This document shows positions 37,808 through 46,893 of a stretch of 64,000 nt of DNA, piece by piece. Below the pieces are notes generated by a model. It was not told the DNA's origin, made no database searches, and saw nothing but the letters and a program-made list of their open reading frames with translations. The DNA comes from Advenella incenata (GTDB taxonomy: Bacteria; Pseudomonadota; Gammaproteobacteria; Burkholderiales; Burkholderiaceae_B). How positions within the stretch are numbered: the first letter of the stretch is position 1; each line of letters begins with the position of its first letter. The position numbers and the translations under genes were made by a program. The stretch is taken from positions 186,001-250,000 of the forward strand of contig NZ_SHKO01000005.1 in the NCBI RefSeq assembly GCF_004217095.1. Reading direction: 5' to 3'.

Positions 37808-38998
37808 TCAGGCTGCCTGCGCATACTGGTCTGCATCGGGGAATGCACAACTGTGATTCCCATAATAGTACCGATCCACTGCAACGAGCGCCTCGGATAC
37901 ATTAAGATCCAAAACTACCTGCGAGCTTGCAACAGGTGGAATGAACGCCAATGATTTCTGGGTCTGCACCATCGCCACCACCGGTATGCCCAGAGCCGCA
38001 GCCATATGCATCGGTCCGGAATCGGGCGTCACCATGACACGCGCCTGAGCCAACATCGCGGCAAATATCCTCAGCGACTTGGGTGGGCAAAGCGTGCCTA
38101 GCGGCAATGCCTGGAGCGCCTGCTGCAAGTGGGGAATCATCGCCTTTTCTTCGGGACCAACAAAAACCACGAACCGCTTGCCTGCTTGATCCAGTTCTCT
38201 TATCAACGCCAGCCAGAATAACAGGGGGCAGACCTTGTCTGCATGACCACCCACAAAAACAGCAACGAACGATGCTACCTGACTTTCACCGCTTACCACC
38301 AAGCCCAGGGCCTGCAATTGGCTGAGCGCCACTGCCTGTTCCTGGTCCGATACAATGAGCTGGGTACTGACCGGGCCAACCGCTCCCAACGCGCGCGAGA
38401 ATGCAGTGCCTGCGTCGTAAGCTTGGATAATGGGATCCTTGACCTTGATGTCATACCAAGCGGCATCGCTCTTTGGCTTTCCCATCACGTAGCGGGCGCC
38501 CAGTAGCGTCGAGACCAGCACGCCACTCAAAGAGCTGGGCGCCAGTTGCACCGCCAGATCGTAGCGTCTCGTCCGCAGGTAGCGCAAAATGGCCATGGCA
38601 CGCCAAGGCTGCAGGATCGCAGACCTGGTCAGTGCAATGACATGATCGACCGGCAGATTCGCAAACAGCGCCGCTGTCTTGTTTGTAACGAGAAAGTCTA
38701 TTTCCGCGTCCGGAAACCGCTCTTTTAGCGGTGCGATAACGGCAGTGCTCAGGATCGCATTGCCAATACGATAGTTAGGGCGAACAACAATAATCCTGGA
38801 AACAGCGCGCAACGCTGTAACCGGTGTTTCTTGCCTGACCCCCGAAGAGCTATCCAGCACCGAAAAAATGGATTTCCTGACGATTTTCTCTGTTTTTTTA
38901 GCAATCCGCTTCAGTGCGATTTTCGGTGCCGCAACCAGGGCTTTCACATCGAACCACCCTCGGGCCATTTCGATGGCTTCCTGCTGCTTGTCGACCAT
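37808..38998 (-). CDS. Family 9 glycosyltransferase (heptosyltransferase-like)
   Basis: A 396-residue GT-B fold enzyme of the lipopolysaccharide heptosyltransferase family. After an N-terminal extension of about 60 residues comes IIVVRPNYRIGNAILSTAVI, the family's first Rossmann strand. Later AMLAQARVMVTPDSGPMHMAAALGIPVVA holds the conserved nucleotide-sugar contact region. Probable role is addition of a heptose or other sugar to lipopolysaccharide core in the cytosol. It stands alone, not in an LPS cluster, so the exact acceptor is open. An ATG ten codons downstream is an alternative start. Confidence 0.82.
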   Translation of the reverse strand: MVDKQQEAIEMARGWFDVKALVAAPKIALKRIAKKTEKIVRKSIFSVLDSSSGVRQETPVTALRAVSRIIVVRPNYRIGNAILSTAVIAPLKERFPDAEIDFLVTNKTAALFANLPVDHVIALTRSAILQPWRAMAILRYLRTRRYDLAVQLAPSSLSGVLVSTLLGARYVMGKPKSDAAWYDIKVKDPIIQAYDAGTAFSRALGAVGPVSTQLIVSDQEQAVALSQLQALGLVVSGESQVASFVAVFVGGHADKVCPLLFWLALIRELDQAGKRFVVFVGPEEKAMIPHLQQALQALPLGTLCPPKSLRIFAAMLAQARVMVTPDSGPMHMAAALGIPVVAMVQTQKSLAFIPPVASSQVVLDLNVSEALVAVDRYYYGNHSCAFPDADQYAQAA

Positions 38999-39330
38999 AG
39001 CACATCCCTCACTTCATAGGCGAACCGGGCGTGTCACGCCCTTGCTGGTACATGGATCGCAGTGATGGCATCGGCGTTGCCCCCCGAAACTTCATTTGTG
39101 TCTTGAATTGGGGACAATATACGCTTGGTTTATTGCACTTTTAAGATAGACGGCTACCAGGTCTTTGCTGACAGGCCAACAAATGTATGTTGCATTCCGA
39201 ACCACATTGGGCAAGATTGCCGCAAGAGGATGGGTACAGATTGGACACGACATGATCGCTCACTGTTGCTTTTATTGTTCAGAACCAGAATAATCCAAAC
39301 AGACACAACTAAAATAAGCAAGGAGTAGAC
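38999..39330. other. Divergent intergenic region upstream of L-asparaginase
   Basis: About 330 bases that should hold promoters for both the glycosyltransferase and the asparaginase. I see no further gene, hairpin or repeat. A 67-codon open frame at 39125-39328 has no motif. Confidence 0.5.
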
Positions 39331-40389
39331 ATGAAATTATTTCCATCATTGTTATTGGGAATGTGCTGCGTTGCACCAATGAGTGCGGCCAACGCCCAGG
39401 ACAAACCTATTGTTCAATTTATAGCGACTGGCGGCACCATCGCCATGAAAGTGGATCCGGTTACCAAAGGGGTAGTGCCCGTCATTACCGGCGATGATTT
39501 GCTGCAGACCGTTCCGGACGTGTCCAAATACGCTCGAATTGAAGTCAATAATTTTTCCAAGATGTCTGCCAACTACATTACGGTGGATTGGTGGATTCGT
39601 TTAACCCAGGCTGTTGACAATGCACTGGCTCGCCCTGACGTGGCCGGTGTCGTGATAGCACAGGGTACTGATACCATGGACGAAACCGCCTACTGGCTTG
39701 ATTTGACGGTCAAATCGAATAAGCCGGTAGTGATGATCGGTGCTCAGCGCAACGCATCTTCGTCTGACTTTGATGGACCCCGCAATTTGCTGAACGCGGT
39801 GCGCATTGCCGTTGATGAGCAAGCCAAAGACAAAGGAGTCATGGTTGCGATGAACAATCAGATCAACGCGGCCCGACATGTCACAAAAACGCACACTGCC
39901 AATGTGGAAACGTTCAAATCGGGTGATTTCGGTTTTCTTGGCGAAGTCTGGGATGATCGTGTTATTTTTTCGAATGCACCATTACGCCGCCAACATATTG
40001 ATATCAGCGCCAAGGCAGAAGACTTCCCCAAGGTCGATATTTTCCAGATGTACGCCGAAGCCGATGGAAAATACATTAAATATGCCGTGGACACCGGGGC
40101 AAAAGGGATCGTGATCCAGGCAGTAGGCATGGGAAATATGAACGTTTCCATGTTCGAAGGCGTCAAGTATGCGCTGGCAAAGCAGGTCCCCGTTGTCATT
40201 TCCACGCGCGTTCCCAACGGTCGAACGTTGCCCGTCTACGGCTTTGATGGGGGAGGCAAAACGACCTATGATGCGGGCGCGGTCATGGCCGGTGGCCGCA
40301 GCCCTCAAAAAGCGCGAATTTTGTTGATGCTTGCTATCCAGGACGGCAAAACATCAACGGAGCAATTACGCACGCTCTTTGATCAGTAA
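39331..40389 (+). CDS. ansB: Type II periplasmic L-asparaginase
   Basis: A 352-residue enzyme with a signal peptide (about 1-22, ending ANA). It hydrolyses L-asparagine to aspartate and ammonia in the periplasm. The nucleophile threonine lies in FIATGGTIA, the second catalytic Thr-Asp pair in QGTDTMDETAYWLDLT, and the lysine in the later NNQINAARHVTKTH stretch. The C-terminus KARILLMLAIQDGK is typical. Ribosome site AAGGAG nine bases before the ATG. Its last seven bases overlap the convergent pirin gene. Confidence 0.9.
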   Translation: MKLFPSLLLGMCCVAPMSAANAQDKPIVQFIATGGTIAMKVDPVTKGVVPVITGDDLLQTVPDVSKYARIEVNNFSKMSANYITVDWWIRLTQAVDNALARPDVAGVVIAQGTDTMDETAYWLDLTVKSNKPVVMIGAQRNASSSDFDGPRNLLNAVRIAVDEQAKDKGVMVAMNNQINAARHVTKTHTANVETFKSGDFGFLGEVWDDRVIFSNAPLRRQHIDISAKAEDFPKVDIFQMYAEADGKYIKYAVDTGAKGIVIQAVGMGNMNVSMFEGVKYALAKQVPVVISTRVPNGRTLPVYGFDGGGKTTYDAGAVMAGGRSPQKARILLMLAIQDGKTSTEQLRTLFDQ

Positions 40390-41282
40390 GAAGCCGGCCC
40401 TACCCCCGGCGGCGCCGGGTCCTCCGGTAGCGGCGTGAATTCTTTATCGTCTGCGTCCGGCAGCTTCATCCTTCCAGCCTTCCAGTCCGATGCCGCCTGC
40501 GCCAGCCGCTCCTTTGAGGAGGACACGAAATTCCAGTAAAGGAACCGCTCGCCTAGCGGCTCCCCGCCCAGCACCATCACTGCAGACTGCTCCACGGCTC
40601 GCACGCTGGAGGCTGCCGCCCCTAGCACCAGCATTCTGCCGGCCTCGTAGCGAGTACCATCCATCTCCACCGCTCCGGTCGCAATGTAGATCGCCCGTTC
40701 CTTGTGTCCGCCTGGTATCTCGGCGGTCGCGCCCGGCACCATGTCCAGATGAGCGTAGAACAGCGGCGAATGCGTCTCGGCGCTGGCAGTCAGGCCATAA
40801 GCACTGCCGGCAATGAGCTGTCCGACCACGCCCGCATCGTTCCATTGCGGCAAATCGCTGCCGGAATGATGGGAAAAGGTCGGGGCGATCTCTTCCAACT
40901 CGGTCGGCAGCGCAACCCAGGCCTGGATGCCATGCAGGTGATCGCCCTGCGCCCGTGCACGCTCGAACCGCTCGCTATGCGTGATGCCACGGCCCGCGGT
41001 CATCCAGTTTACTTCTTGCGGCCGGACCACCTGCTCATAGCCCAGGCTGTCACGATGCATCACTTCGCCGGCAAACAGGTAAGTGACCGTCGCAAGACCG
41101 ATATGCGGATGGGGACGCACGTCAAGGCTGCGATCTATGCCTGGCGCCAGATCGAGCGGCCCCATGTGGTCGAAGAAGATAAAGGGCCCCACCATGCGCT
41201 GCTTTGCAAACGGCAATACGCGGCCAACTTCCAATCCGCCGCCAAGGTTGCGACGTCGCTGTTCAATGACCATTTCAATCAT
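40383..41282 (-). CDS. Pirin-family bicupin protein (large)
   Basis: A 299-residue pirin with two cupin halves. The N-terminal metal site is conserved: RPHPHIGLATVTYLFAGE, then MTAGRGITHSER, giving the three-His-one-Glu set. QVVRPQEVNWMTAG between them is typical. Bacterial pirins include quercetin 2,3-dioxygenases and redox-linked regulators of central metabolism. It lies downstream of the MFS, amidohydrolase and isochorismatase genes, on the same strand, and probably belongs to that cluster. A second, unrelated-length pirin lies at 47746. Function beyond metal-dependent oxidation is not known. Confidence 0.85.
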   Translation of the reverse strand: MIEMVIEQRRRNLGGGLEVGRVLPFAKQRMVGPFIFFDHMGPLDLAPGIDRSLDVRPHPHIGLATVTYLFAGEVMHRDSLGYEQVVRPQEVNWMTAGRGITHSERFERARAQGDHLHGIQAWVALPTELEEIAPTFSHHSGSDLPQWNDAGVVGQLIAGSAYGLTASAETHSPLFYAHLDMVPGATAEIPGGHKERAIYIATGAVEMDGTRYEAGRMLVLGAAASSVRAVEQSAVMVLGGEPLGERFLYWNFVSSSKERLAQAASDWKAGRMKLPDADDKEFTPLPEDPAPPGVGPASY

Positions 41283-41434
41283 GTTGTGTCTCCTGCTTGC
41301 TCGTCGCCCGGACCATCCGTGCGACCTCCGTGTTCAAAATCAATGCCCCGAGGCCTTCAGGCTCGACCGCTTCCGGGCAATCTGGGTTCTGTGTGGGGTT
41401 CCCGTTCAAATTTCTCTCTTTCATTCAAATAGTA

Positions 41435-43021
41435 TCAGAGTGGTCTCAACAGATGGCGCACGACAGGCGGTTGATTGCCGATGTGAAACGCATTCAACAG
41501 TTCCTGATCCAGTGCATCGCTATGGGTCACCCTCGCATGCTGGCGCTGATGCTCAACCCAGCTTTCGACGATGAATGCCTCGACCACCCGGCCTGGCTCT
41601 GCGACATCCTCCCAGACATCCCAGCGGATTGCGCCATCGCGATAGCGCGTCACGCGAAAATCACGCAGGGCGGCGATGAACGCAGCCTGTTGTTCAGCAG
41701 CGACGCGGTATTCGATCTCGATCAGGACGGGGCCGCGGTCAGCAGCAAGCGGGATGGCCACGACAGGTTCAGCCCAATGATTCGAGGGCGCCAGATCGGT
41801 GGTGGAATCCTTTGGCAGCCGCCAGCGCAGGGCCAGCAGGATCGCCAGCGTCTGGCCGACGGCAGCGATGGTCAGGGCGCCGGTAACGCCCACGCTGCTG
41901 GCAAGCGTACCCCACAGGATACTGCCGCCAGTCATGGCCCCTTGAAACACCAGCAGATAAACCGCGAGCGCCCGTGCCTTGACCCAGCCGGGCGAGGCCA
42001 TTTGCGCCGCGACGTTGAGCGAGGTGAGCATGCCGATCCAGGCAAGGCCCGCAACCACCATCACTGCCCCGGCCACCCAGGCATTGGGCGCCAGCGCCAG
42101 TGCGAGGGTCGCTGCCGCGAACAGCAGTGTCGCCCAAATCGAGATTAGGTTTGACGCTACCTTCTTGCGCAGTCGCTTGAGCAACAATGCACCGACAACA
42201 GCACCGGCACCCATGCAGGCAAGAAGGCCACCATATCCCGCCGCATCAAGTCCCAGTTCGCGACGGCCCACAAGCGGCAGCATCGCCCAAAGAGCACTGC
42301 TGAACAGGAAGAAGCCCAAGGTGCGGATCAGCACCAGCCGCATCGCGGGGGACCGCCGCGCATAACGATAGCCGGCCCGAAGCGCGCCGAAGAAATGTTC
42401 GGATGGCAAGCTCTGTACGGTTGTGGCACGTTTCCATGTGACAAGCACGATCAGTACCGCCAAAACCGACACGGCATTGAGCGCGAAGACCGCTGGTACG
42501 CCGGCCATCGCAACAATCACCCCGCCAAGCGCCGGCCCTATCGCACGTGAGATGTTAACGCCGAGACTGTTGAGCGCTACCGCATCGGGTAAGGCGGCCT
42601 TGTCGACCAGTTCTGGGACGATGGCCTGAAACACCGGCGCGCTGAACGCCGCCGCCACGCCCAGAACACAGGTGGCGGCCAGCAGCACCCACGGGGTGGT
42701 CAACCCTTGAATCGTCAGGAAGGCCAGAATGGCTGCGGAAGCTAGCCCCAAGACCTGTGCGGCCAATAGCATCTTGCGGCGATCGACGATGTCGGCCAGC
42801 GCCCCGGCCGGCAGCGCCAGCAAGAACATTGGCAGGGTCGTGGCGGCCTGCACCAGCGCCACCAGCAGTGGGCTGGGCGAAAGCGAAGTCATCAGCCATC
42901 CCGCACCGACATCATGCATCCAGGTGCCGATATTGGAAATAATCGTGGCGATCCACAGCGCCCGAAAGATCGGGAAGCTCAGTGGATTTCTCGCCGGGGT
43001 GGACGTGTCAGTGGCGGTCAT
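41435..43021 (-). CDS. MFS_3 exporter with C-terminal ABM-like domain
   Basis: A 528-residue protein. The first 410 or so residues form a 10-12 helix carrier of the enterobactin-exporter-like MFS_3 family (LWIATIISNIGTWMHDVGAG, then LPAGALADIVDRRKMLL). The last 90 residues are a soluble alpha/beta domain (EYRVAAEQQAAFIAALRDF, then WDVWEDVAEPGRVVEAFIVE) resembling antibiotic-biosynthesis-monooxygenase folds. I use the ATG at 43019-43021 behind AAAGGAG. The frame is open over 100 codons further, across the end of the amidohydrolase gene in another frame, and that part is not coding in this frame. Export of a quinone-like compound would fit the cluster. Confidence 0.82.
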   Translation of the reverse strand: MTATDTSTPARNPLSFPIFRALWIATIISNIGTWMHDVGAGWLMTSLSPSPLLVALVQAATTLPMFLLALPAGALADIVDRRKMLLAAQVLGLASAAILAFLTIQGLTTPWVLLAATCVLGVAAAFSAPVFQAIVPELVDKAALPDAVALNSLGVNISRAIGPALGGVIVAMAGVPAVFALNAVSVLAVLIVLVTWKRATTVQSLPSEHFFGALRAGYRYARRSPAMRLVLIRTLGFFLFSSALWAMLPLVGRRELGLDAAGYGGLLACMGAGAVVGALLLKRLRKKVASNLISIWATLLFAAATLALALAPNAWVAGAVMVVAGLAWIGMLTSLNVAAQMASPGWVKARALAVYLLVFQGAMTGGSILWGTLASSVGVTGALTIAAVGQTLAILLALRWRLPKDSTTDLAPSNHWAEPVVAIPLAADRGPVLIEIEYRVAAEQQAAFIAALRDFRVTRYRDGAIRWDVWEDVAEPGRVVEAFIVESWVEHQRQHARVTHSDALDQELLNAFHIGNQPPVVRHLLRPL

Positions 43022-43082
43022 AGTGGCTCCTTTAGAGCGAGAAACAGACTTGGTCGGTATGTTGAAAACATGGATAGATGCG

Positions 43083-44933
43083 CTATACCGCCCAGCATCC
43101 GCAGCCGAAAGCACCCCAGAATGTCCCGGCGTTGGTGGCGGGAACATGCGCCCCAAGCGCAGCGACATGATCGTGCCCATGCACGGCGCAAGCACTGCTG
43201 CAGCCGCAATGCAGCGCCAGTTTGGCTTGCGCTTCAGGCGTTTTGTAATAGCCACCGAAGGTGGCGACGGGCGACCAATCGGGCATTGGCATGGGTAGCG
43301 CGGGGGCAAGCGGACCATAATCGCCCTCGCCATGCACGACCTTGCCGCCCAATACCGTCAGGACCGAGCGCAGATGCACAATCTCGGCCTCGGGCACAGA
43401 GAAATAATCGTCCGACAGCAGGGCAAAATCGGCCAATTGCCCGGCCTTGATCTGGCCCTTCTTGCCCTGTTCGTTGGAAAACCAGGTATTTGCCTCGGTC
43501 CAGAGCCTGAGCGCGGTTTCACGATCAAGCCGGTTGGCGGCAGGGTAAAGCCGTGTACCGCCCAACGTCTGCGAGGTCACCAGCCAGGACAGCGACACCC
43601 AAGGATTATAGCTGGCCACCCGGGTCGCATCGGTGCCGGCCCCAACAGGCAGCCCCGCCTCCAGCATCTTCCTGATTGGCGGGGTGGACTCGGCAGCCTT
43701 CGCGCCGTAGCGCTCAATGAAATACTCGCCCTGATACATCATCCGGTGCTGCACCGCGATGCCGCCGCCTAGCGCGGCGATCCGGTCGATCGAACGATCG
43801 CTGATCGTCTCGGCATGATCAAAGAACCAGTTGATGCCCTGCAAGGGTACGTCCCGGTTCACCTTCTCGAAGACGTCGAGCGCACGGGAGATCGTCTCGT
43901 CATAGGTGGCATGCATTCGCCACGGCCAGCGGTTCTCGGCCAACAGGCGGATCACTGGCTCCAGATCAGCCTCCATGTTCGGCGGCATCTCGGGGCGGTC
44001 AACGCGAAAATCCTCAAAATCGGCGGCCGAATAGACCAGCATCTCGCCCGCGCCATTATGGCGATAAGTGTTATCGCCCTGCCCCGGGCTGATTTGCTTG
44101 GCCCAGGAAGCAAAATCGGACAGCTCCTCTTTCGGCTTCTGGGTAAAGAGGTTATAGCTGATCCGTACCGTCATCTGGCCATCATGATGCAGCTTTTCAA
44201 TGATCACGTAGTCATCGGGATAGTTCTGGAACCCGCCGCCCGCGTCGATGACCGAGGTGACACCGAGGCTGTTTAACTCGCGCATAAAATGCCGCGAAGA
44301 GTTGGCCTGATAATCCGGATCGAGCTTCGGCCCTTTGGCCAGCGTCGAATAGAGGATCGTCGCGTTGGGCTGTGCCAGCAGCAGTCCTGTCGGATTGCCC
44401 TTCGCATCGCGCATGATCTGGCCGCCGGGTGGGTTCGGTGTTTCCTTCCCATAGCCGACGACGCGCAAAGCGGCAGCGTTCAACAGTGCCCGGTCATAAA
44501 GGTGCATGATGAAGACCGGCGTATCGGGGGCCACAGCGTTCAGTTCGTCAAGCGTGGGCAGACGCTTTTCCGCGAACTGGTGCTCAGTGAAGCCACCCAC
44601 CACGCGCACCCATTGCGGTGCGGGCGTGCAGTCTACCTGACGCTTGAGCATCACCATCGCCTCGGCAAGCGAAGGCACGCCGTCCCAACGCAGCTCCATG
44701 TTGTAATTGAGTCCGCCGCGAATGATATGGGTGTGGCTATCGATCAGCCCGGGAATCAGACGGCGGCCCTTTGCGTCGATGATTTCAGCCCCGGGCATGG
44801 CGGCGCGGATCTCAGCCTGCGATCCTACTGCGAAGAATTTGCCGTCGCGGATGGCGACCGCCTCTGCGCAGGGGTTGCCCCGGTCAAGTGTGGTGACCTT
44901 GGCGTTGATGATGATCATGTCTTTCCGGGACAT
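43083..44933 (-). CDS. YtcJ-like amidohydrolase with Cys/His-rich C-terminal tail
   Basis: A 616-residue metal-dependent hydrolase of the Amidohydro_3 family. The N-terminal metal motif is PGLIDSHTHI, and the later barrel histidines fall in NRWPWRMHATYDET and GINWFFDHAETI, with GAGTDATRVASYNPW as the terminal Asp motif. After the normal end of the domain comes a 50-residue tail with HCGCSSACAVHGHDH and a final FGCGCWAV, which looks like a metal or Fe-S site. The ATG at 44931-44933 has GGAG six bases upstream and is preferred to an ATG four codons before. The substrate is unknown. It lies 61 bases before the MFS_3 exporter. Confidence 0.82.
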   Translation of the reverse strand: MSRKDMIIINAKVTTLDRGNPCAEAVAIRDGKFFAVGSQAEIRAAMPGAEIIDAKGRRLIPGLIDSHTHIIRGGLNYNMELRWDGVPSLAEAMVMLKRQVDCTPAPQWVRVVGGFTEHQFAEKRLPTLDELNAVAPDTPVFIMHLYDRALLNAAALRVVGYGKETPNPPGGQIMRDAKGNPTGLLLAQPNATILYSTLAKGPKLDPDYQANSSRHFMRELNSLGVTSVIDAGGGFQNYPDDYVIIEKLHHDGQMTVRISYNLFTQKPKEELSDFASWAKQISPGQGDNTYRHNGAGEMLVYSAADFEDFRVDRPEMPPNMEADLEPVIRLLAENRWPWRMHATYDETISRALDVFEKVNRDVPLQGINWFFDHAETISDRSIDRIAALGGGIAVQHRMMYQGEYFIERYGAKAAESTPPIRKMLEAGLPVGAGTDATRVASYNPWVSLSWLVTSQTLGGTRLYPAANRLDRETALRLWTEANTWFSNEQGKKGQIKAGQLADFALLSDDYFSVPEAEIVHLRSVLTVLGGKVVHGEGDYGPLAPALPMPMPDWSPVATFGGYYKTPEAQAKLALHCGCSSACAVHGHDHVAALGAHVPATNAGTFWGAFGCGCWAV

Positions 44934-44981
44934 CCGGTTCTCCATAACGGTTAAGGTGATTGGGCAGGTAAGACTACTTCG

Positions 44982-45404
44982 TCACAAGTCGGGGGACGGG
45001 TCTTGGGCGAGATCCACCCAGGCGACAAGCAGGAATCCCCCGATGAGACCGAGATGTTCGAAAAAGGCATTGGCATCCGCGTGCCTGGCCTTGCCTGCCG
45101 GTTGCTCCCAGAACCGCAGCGCGATCAGGGTGGACACAAGTGTGAACCCGGCCAGGGTCAGCGCACCCAGCCAGCGCAGCAGACCCGTTAATATCAACAC
45201 AGAGGCGCCTAGTTCCAGCACGATTACCAGAACGGCAAACAAAGCGGGCGGGGTCAGGCGAAAGTGGGCCATCTCAGCGAGGGCGCCAGGAAAATCGCTC
45301 AGCTTGACCAGACCGCCCTGGATATAGGCCGCGCACAATCCCAGATGTGCGAGAAACAGAATCGCGATCGACAATGCGCCACCCGCTTCAATGCTGAATG
45401 ACAT
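44982..45404 (-). CDS. DoxX-family membrane protein
   Basis: A 140-residue protein with four hydrophobic helices, DoxX type: LFLAHLGLCAAYIQGGLVKL, then LVIVLELGASVLILTGLLRW, and FFEHLGLIGGFLLVAW near the C-terminus. Its start overlaps the end of the GNAT gene by 17 bases, so they are co-transcribed. DoxX proteins recur in quinone- and thiol-stress clusters. This is the second DoxX gene in the window, unrelated in context to the bufferin one. Confidence 0.8.
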   Translation of the reverse strand: MSFSIEAGGALSIAILFLAHLGLCAAYIQGGLVKLSDFPGALAEMAHFRLTPPALFAVLVIVLELGASVLILTGLLRWLGALTLAGFTLVSTLIALRFWEQPAGKARHADANAFFEHLGLIGGFLLVAWVDLAQDPSPDL

Positions 45405-45693
45405 CGGCCCACTCCGGGTGCTTCAGTGACTGCGCCCGCACGAAGGGGCACAGCGGCACAATGCGATAAGCCTTGGCGCGGGCATCGGCGATCAGGGCTT
45501 CGACCAGCGCCGAAGCGGCGCCTGTGCCGCGCATCGCATCAGGAACAAAGGTATGGTCAGCGATGACCAGCACACCGGACACCTTCGAGATGGCCAGTTC
45601 CCCCTCTCCTTCAATACCATTGATACGGGCGACAAAGCGACCCTTCTGGCCTTTATCCTCGTATGAAATCCGAACCGCAGGTTTCTCGGTCAT
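45388..45693 (-). CDS. GNAT N-acetyltransferase, YjdJ-like
   Basis: A 101-residue single-domain acetyltransferase of the small YjdJ type. The acetyl-CoA binding region VIADHTFVPDAMRGTGAASALVEALI has the expected R-G-T-G-x-A turn. The C-terminal IVPLCPFVRAQSLKHPEWADV is characteristic of this subfamily, including the Cys-Pro-Phe. I use the ATG at 45691-45693, with AGAGG six bases upstream; the longer frame upstream has no homology. It lies between an isochorismatase-like gene and DoxX. The acceptor is unknown. Confidence 0.82.
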   Translation of the reverse strand: MTEKPAVRISYEDKGQKGRFVARINGIEGEGELAISKVSGVLVIADHTFVPDAMRGTGAASALVEALIADARAKAYRIVPLCPFVRAQSLKHPEWADVIQH

Positions 45694-45763
45694 TGCAACC
45701 TCTGTGAATTTGAATAGATAGGGTGACCACACATCGATCGGCAAGCGCCACCCTAGGACTGAC

Positions 45764-46453
45764 TCAGACTGCCGGATTAGGTCCGATGGTCTCGCCGTGT
45801 TCGACACGCTCCGGGGCCTTGTGAACCATGGTGTAGGCGTAATCGGCGCCGATACCGTACGCGCCCGAATGCGCTTTGACGATGTCGAGCGTGGCGTCAT
45901 AGGTCTCCTTGCGGGCCCAGTCGCGCTGCCATTCCAACAGCACCTGCTGCCAGGTCACCGGCACCACGCCTACCTGTATCATCCGGTCCATCGCATATTC
46001 ATGCGCCTCAACCGAAGTGCCGCCCGAGGCGTCGGCCACCATGTAGATCTCATAATCGGTGTCCTTCAGGCACGATAGCGCGAAGCTCAGGTTGCAGACC
46101 TCGGTCCACAGCCCCGAGACAACTACCTTCTTGCGACCCTGCGCGGCATTGACGGCCAGCGCATCGCGCACGTTCTGGTCATCCCACGAATTCATAGAGC
46201 TGCGTTCCAACAGCTTGTTATCTGGGAATACGGCCAGCAGTTCCGGATAAGTGTGGCCGGAAAAGCTGAGCGTCTCGACCGTAGTGATGGTCGTGGGCAC
46301 GTCGAAGGCTTTGGCGGATTTGGCCAGCGCGACGACATTATTCTTCAGCGCCTGACGGTCGATCGACTGAACGCCGAAAGCCATCTGTGGCTGCTGGTCG
46401 ATGAAAATAAGCTGGCTGTTCTGCGGGGTAAGCAGTTCAAGTTTACTGGACAT
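45764..46453 (-). CDS. Isochorismatase-family cysteine hydrolase, YcaC-like (copy 1)
   Basis: A 229-residue hydrolase. The catalytic triad of the family can be seen: Asp in LIFIDQQPQM, Lys in AQGRKKVVVSG, and the nucleophile Cys in GLWTEVCNLSFAL. The C-terminal region VTWQQVLLEWQRDWAR is typical of YcaC-type proteins, which form octamers of unclear physiological substrate. It shares a gene cluster with a second, divergent copy at 46894 and an ABM-type monooxygenase between them. It does not look like an EntB-type isochorismatase. Confidence 0.85.
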   Translation of the reverse strand: MSSKLELLTPQNSQLIFIDQQPQMAFGVQSIDRQALKNNVVALAKSAKAFDVPTTITTVETLSFSGHTYPELLAVFPDNKLLERSSMNSWDDQNVRDALAVNAAQGRKKVVVSGLWTEVCNLSFALSCLKDTDYEIYMVADASGGTSVEAHEYAMDRMIQVGVVPVTWQQVLLEWQRDWARKETYDATLDIVKAHSGAYGIGADYAYTMVHKAPERVEHGETIGPNPAV

Positions 46454-46524
46454 AAGAAATCTCTCTTGATGGTTGGAAAACAGGATATGCCTCAGGGGAC
46501 ATCGTGGCGCACTGCCTGATGGTG

Positions 46525-46821
46525 TCAGACGACGCGCTTCAAAATATGCGCGAACTCCCGCCTCTCAACGTTACTATCACCATTTTCGTGAAAGTGCTGA
46601 ATGTGTGAGCCGTGTTCGTGATGCTTGGCCTGAGCCTTGGTGGACGACCACTCCTCCACAAATACGAAACGCCCTGGCTCGCCCTGGTCTTCGTACAGGT
46701 CATAACGGATATTGCCGTCCTCGTTGCGCGACGGCTCGACAAGCACGGACAGATCGCGGCGCAATTGGTCCTCCTTGCCTGCCTTGGCCTTGAGCCCAAC
46801 AACAATGAATAAATCGCTCAT
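46525..46821 (-). CDS. Antibiotic biosynthesis monooxygenase (ABM) domain protein
   Basis: A 98-residue one-domain protein with the ferredoxin-like ABM fold: DLFIVVGLKAKAGKEDQLRR, then NIRYDLYEDQGEPGRFVFVE and EWSSTKAQAKHHEH. YgiN-type quinol monooxygenases and similar small enzymes act on phenols and quinols without a bound cofactor. I use the ATG at 46819-46821 behind GGAAG. It lies between two isochorismatase-like genes, supporting a role in breakdown of quinone-like compounds. Confidence 0.85.
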   Translation of the reverse strand: MSDLFIVVGLKAKAGKEDQLRRDLSVLVEPSRNEDGNIRYDLYEDQGEPGRFVFVEEWSSTKAQAKHHEHGSHIQHFHENGDSNVERREFAHILKRVV

Positions 46822-46893
46822 TCGTTCTTCCTTGCAGAGTGTTTGGTGGTGGTCCAGATTGCGACCAACCACCAGCAGATGTCAGACGTTCGC

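Noticed and set aside
43022-43333. 104-codon N-terminal extension of the MFS_3 exporter
   Set aside because: It overlaps the 3' end of the amidohydrolase in another frame, and AAAGGAG precedes the ATG at 43019-43021.
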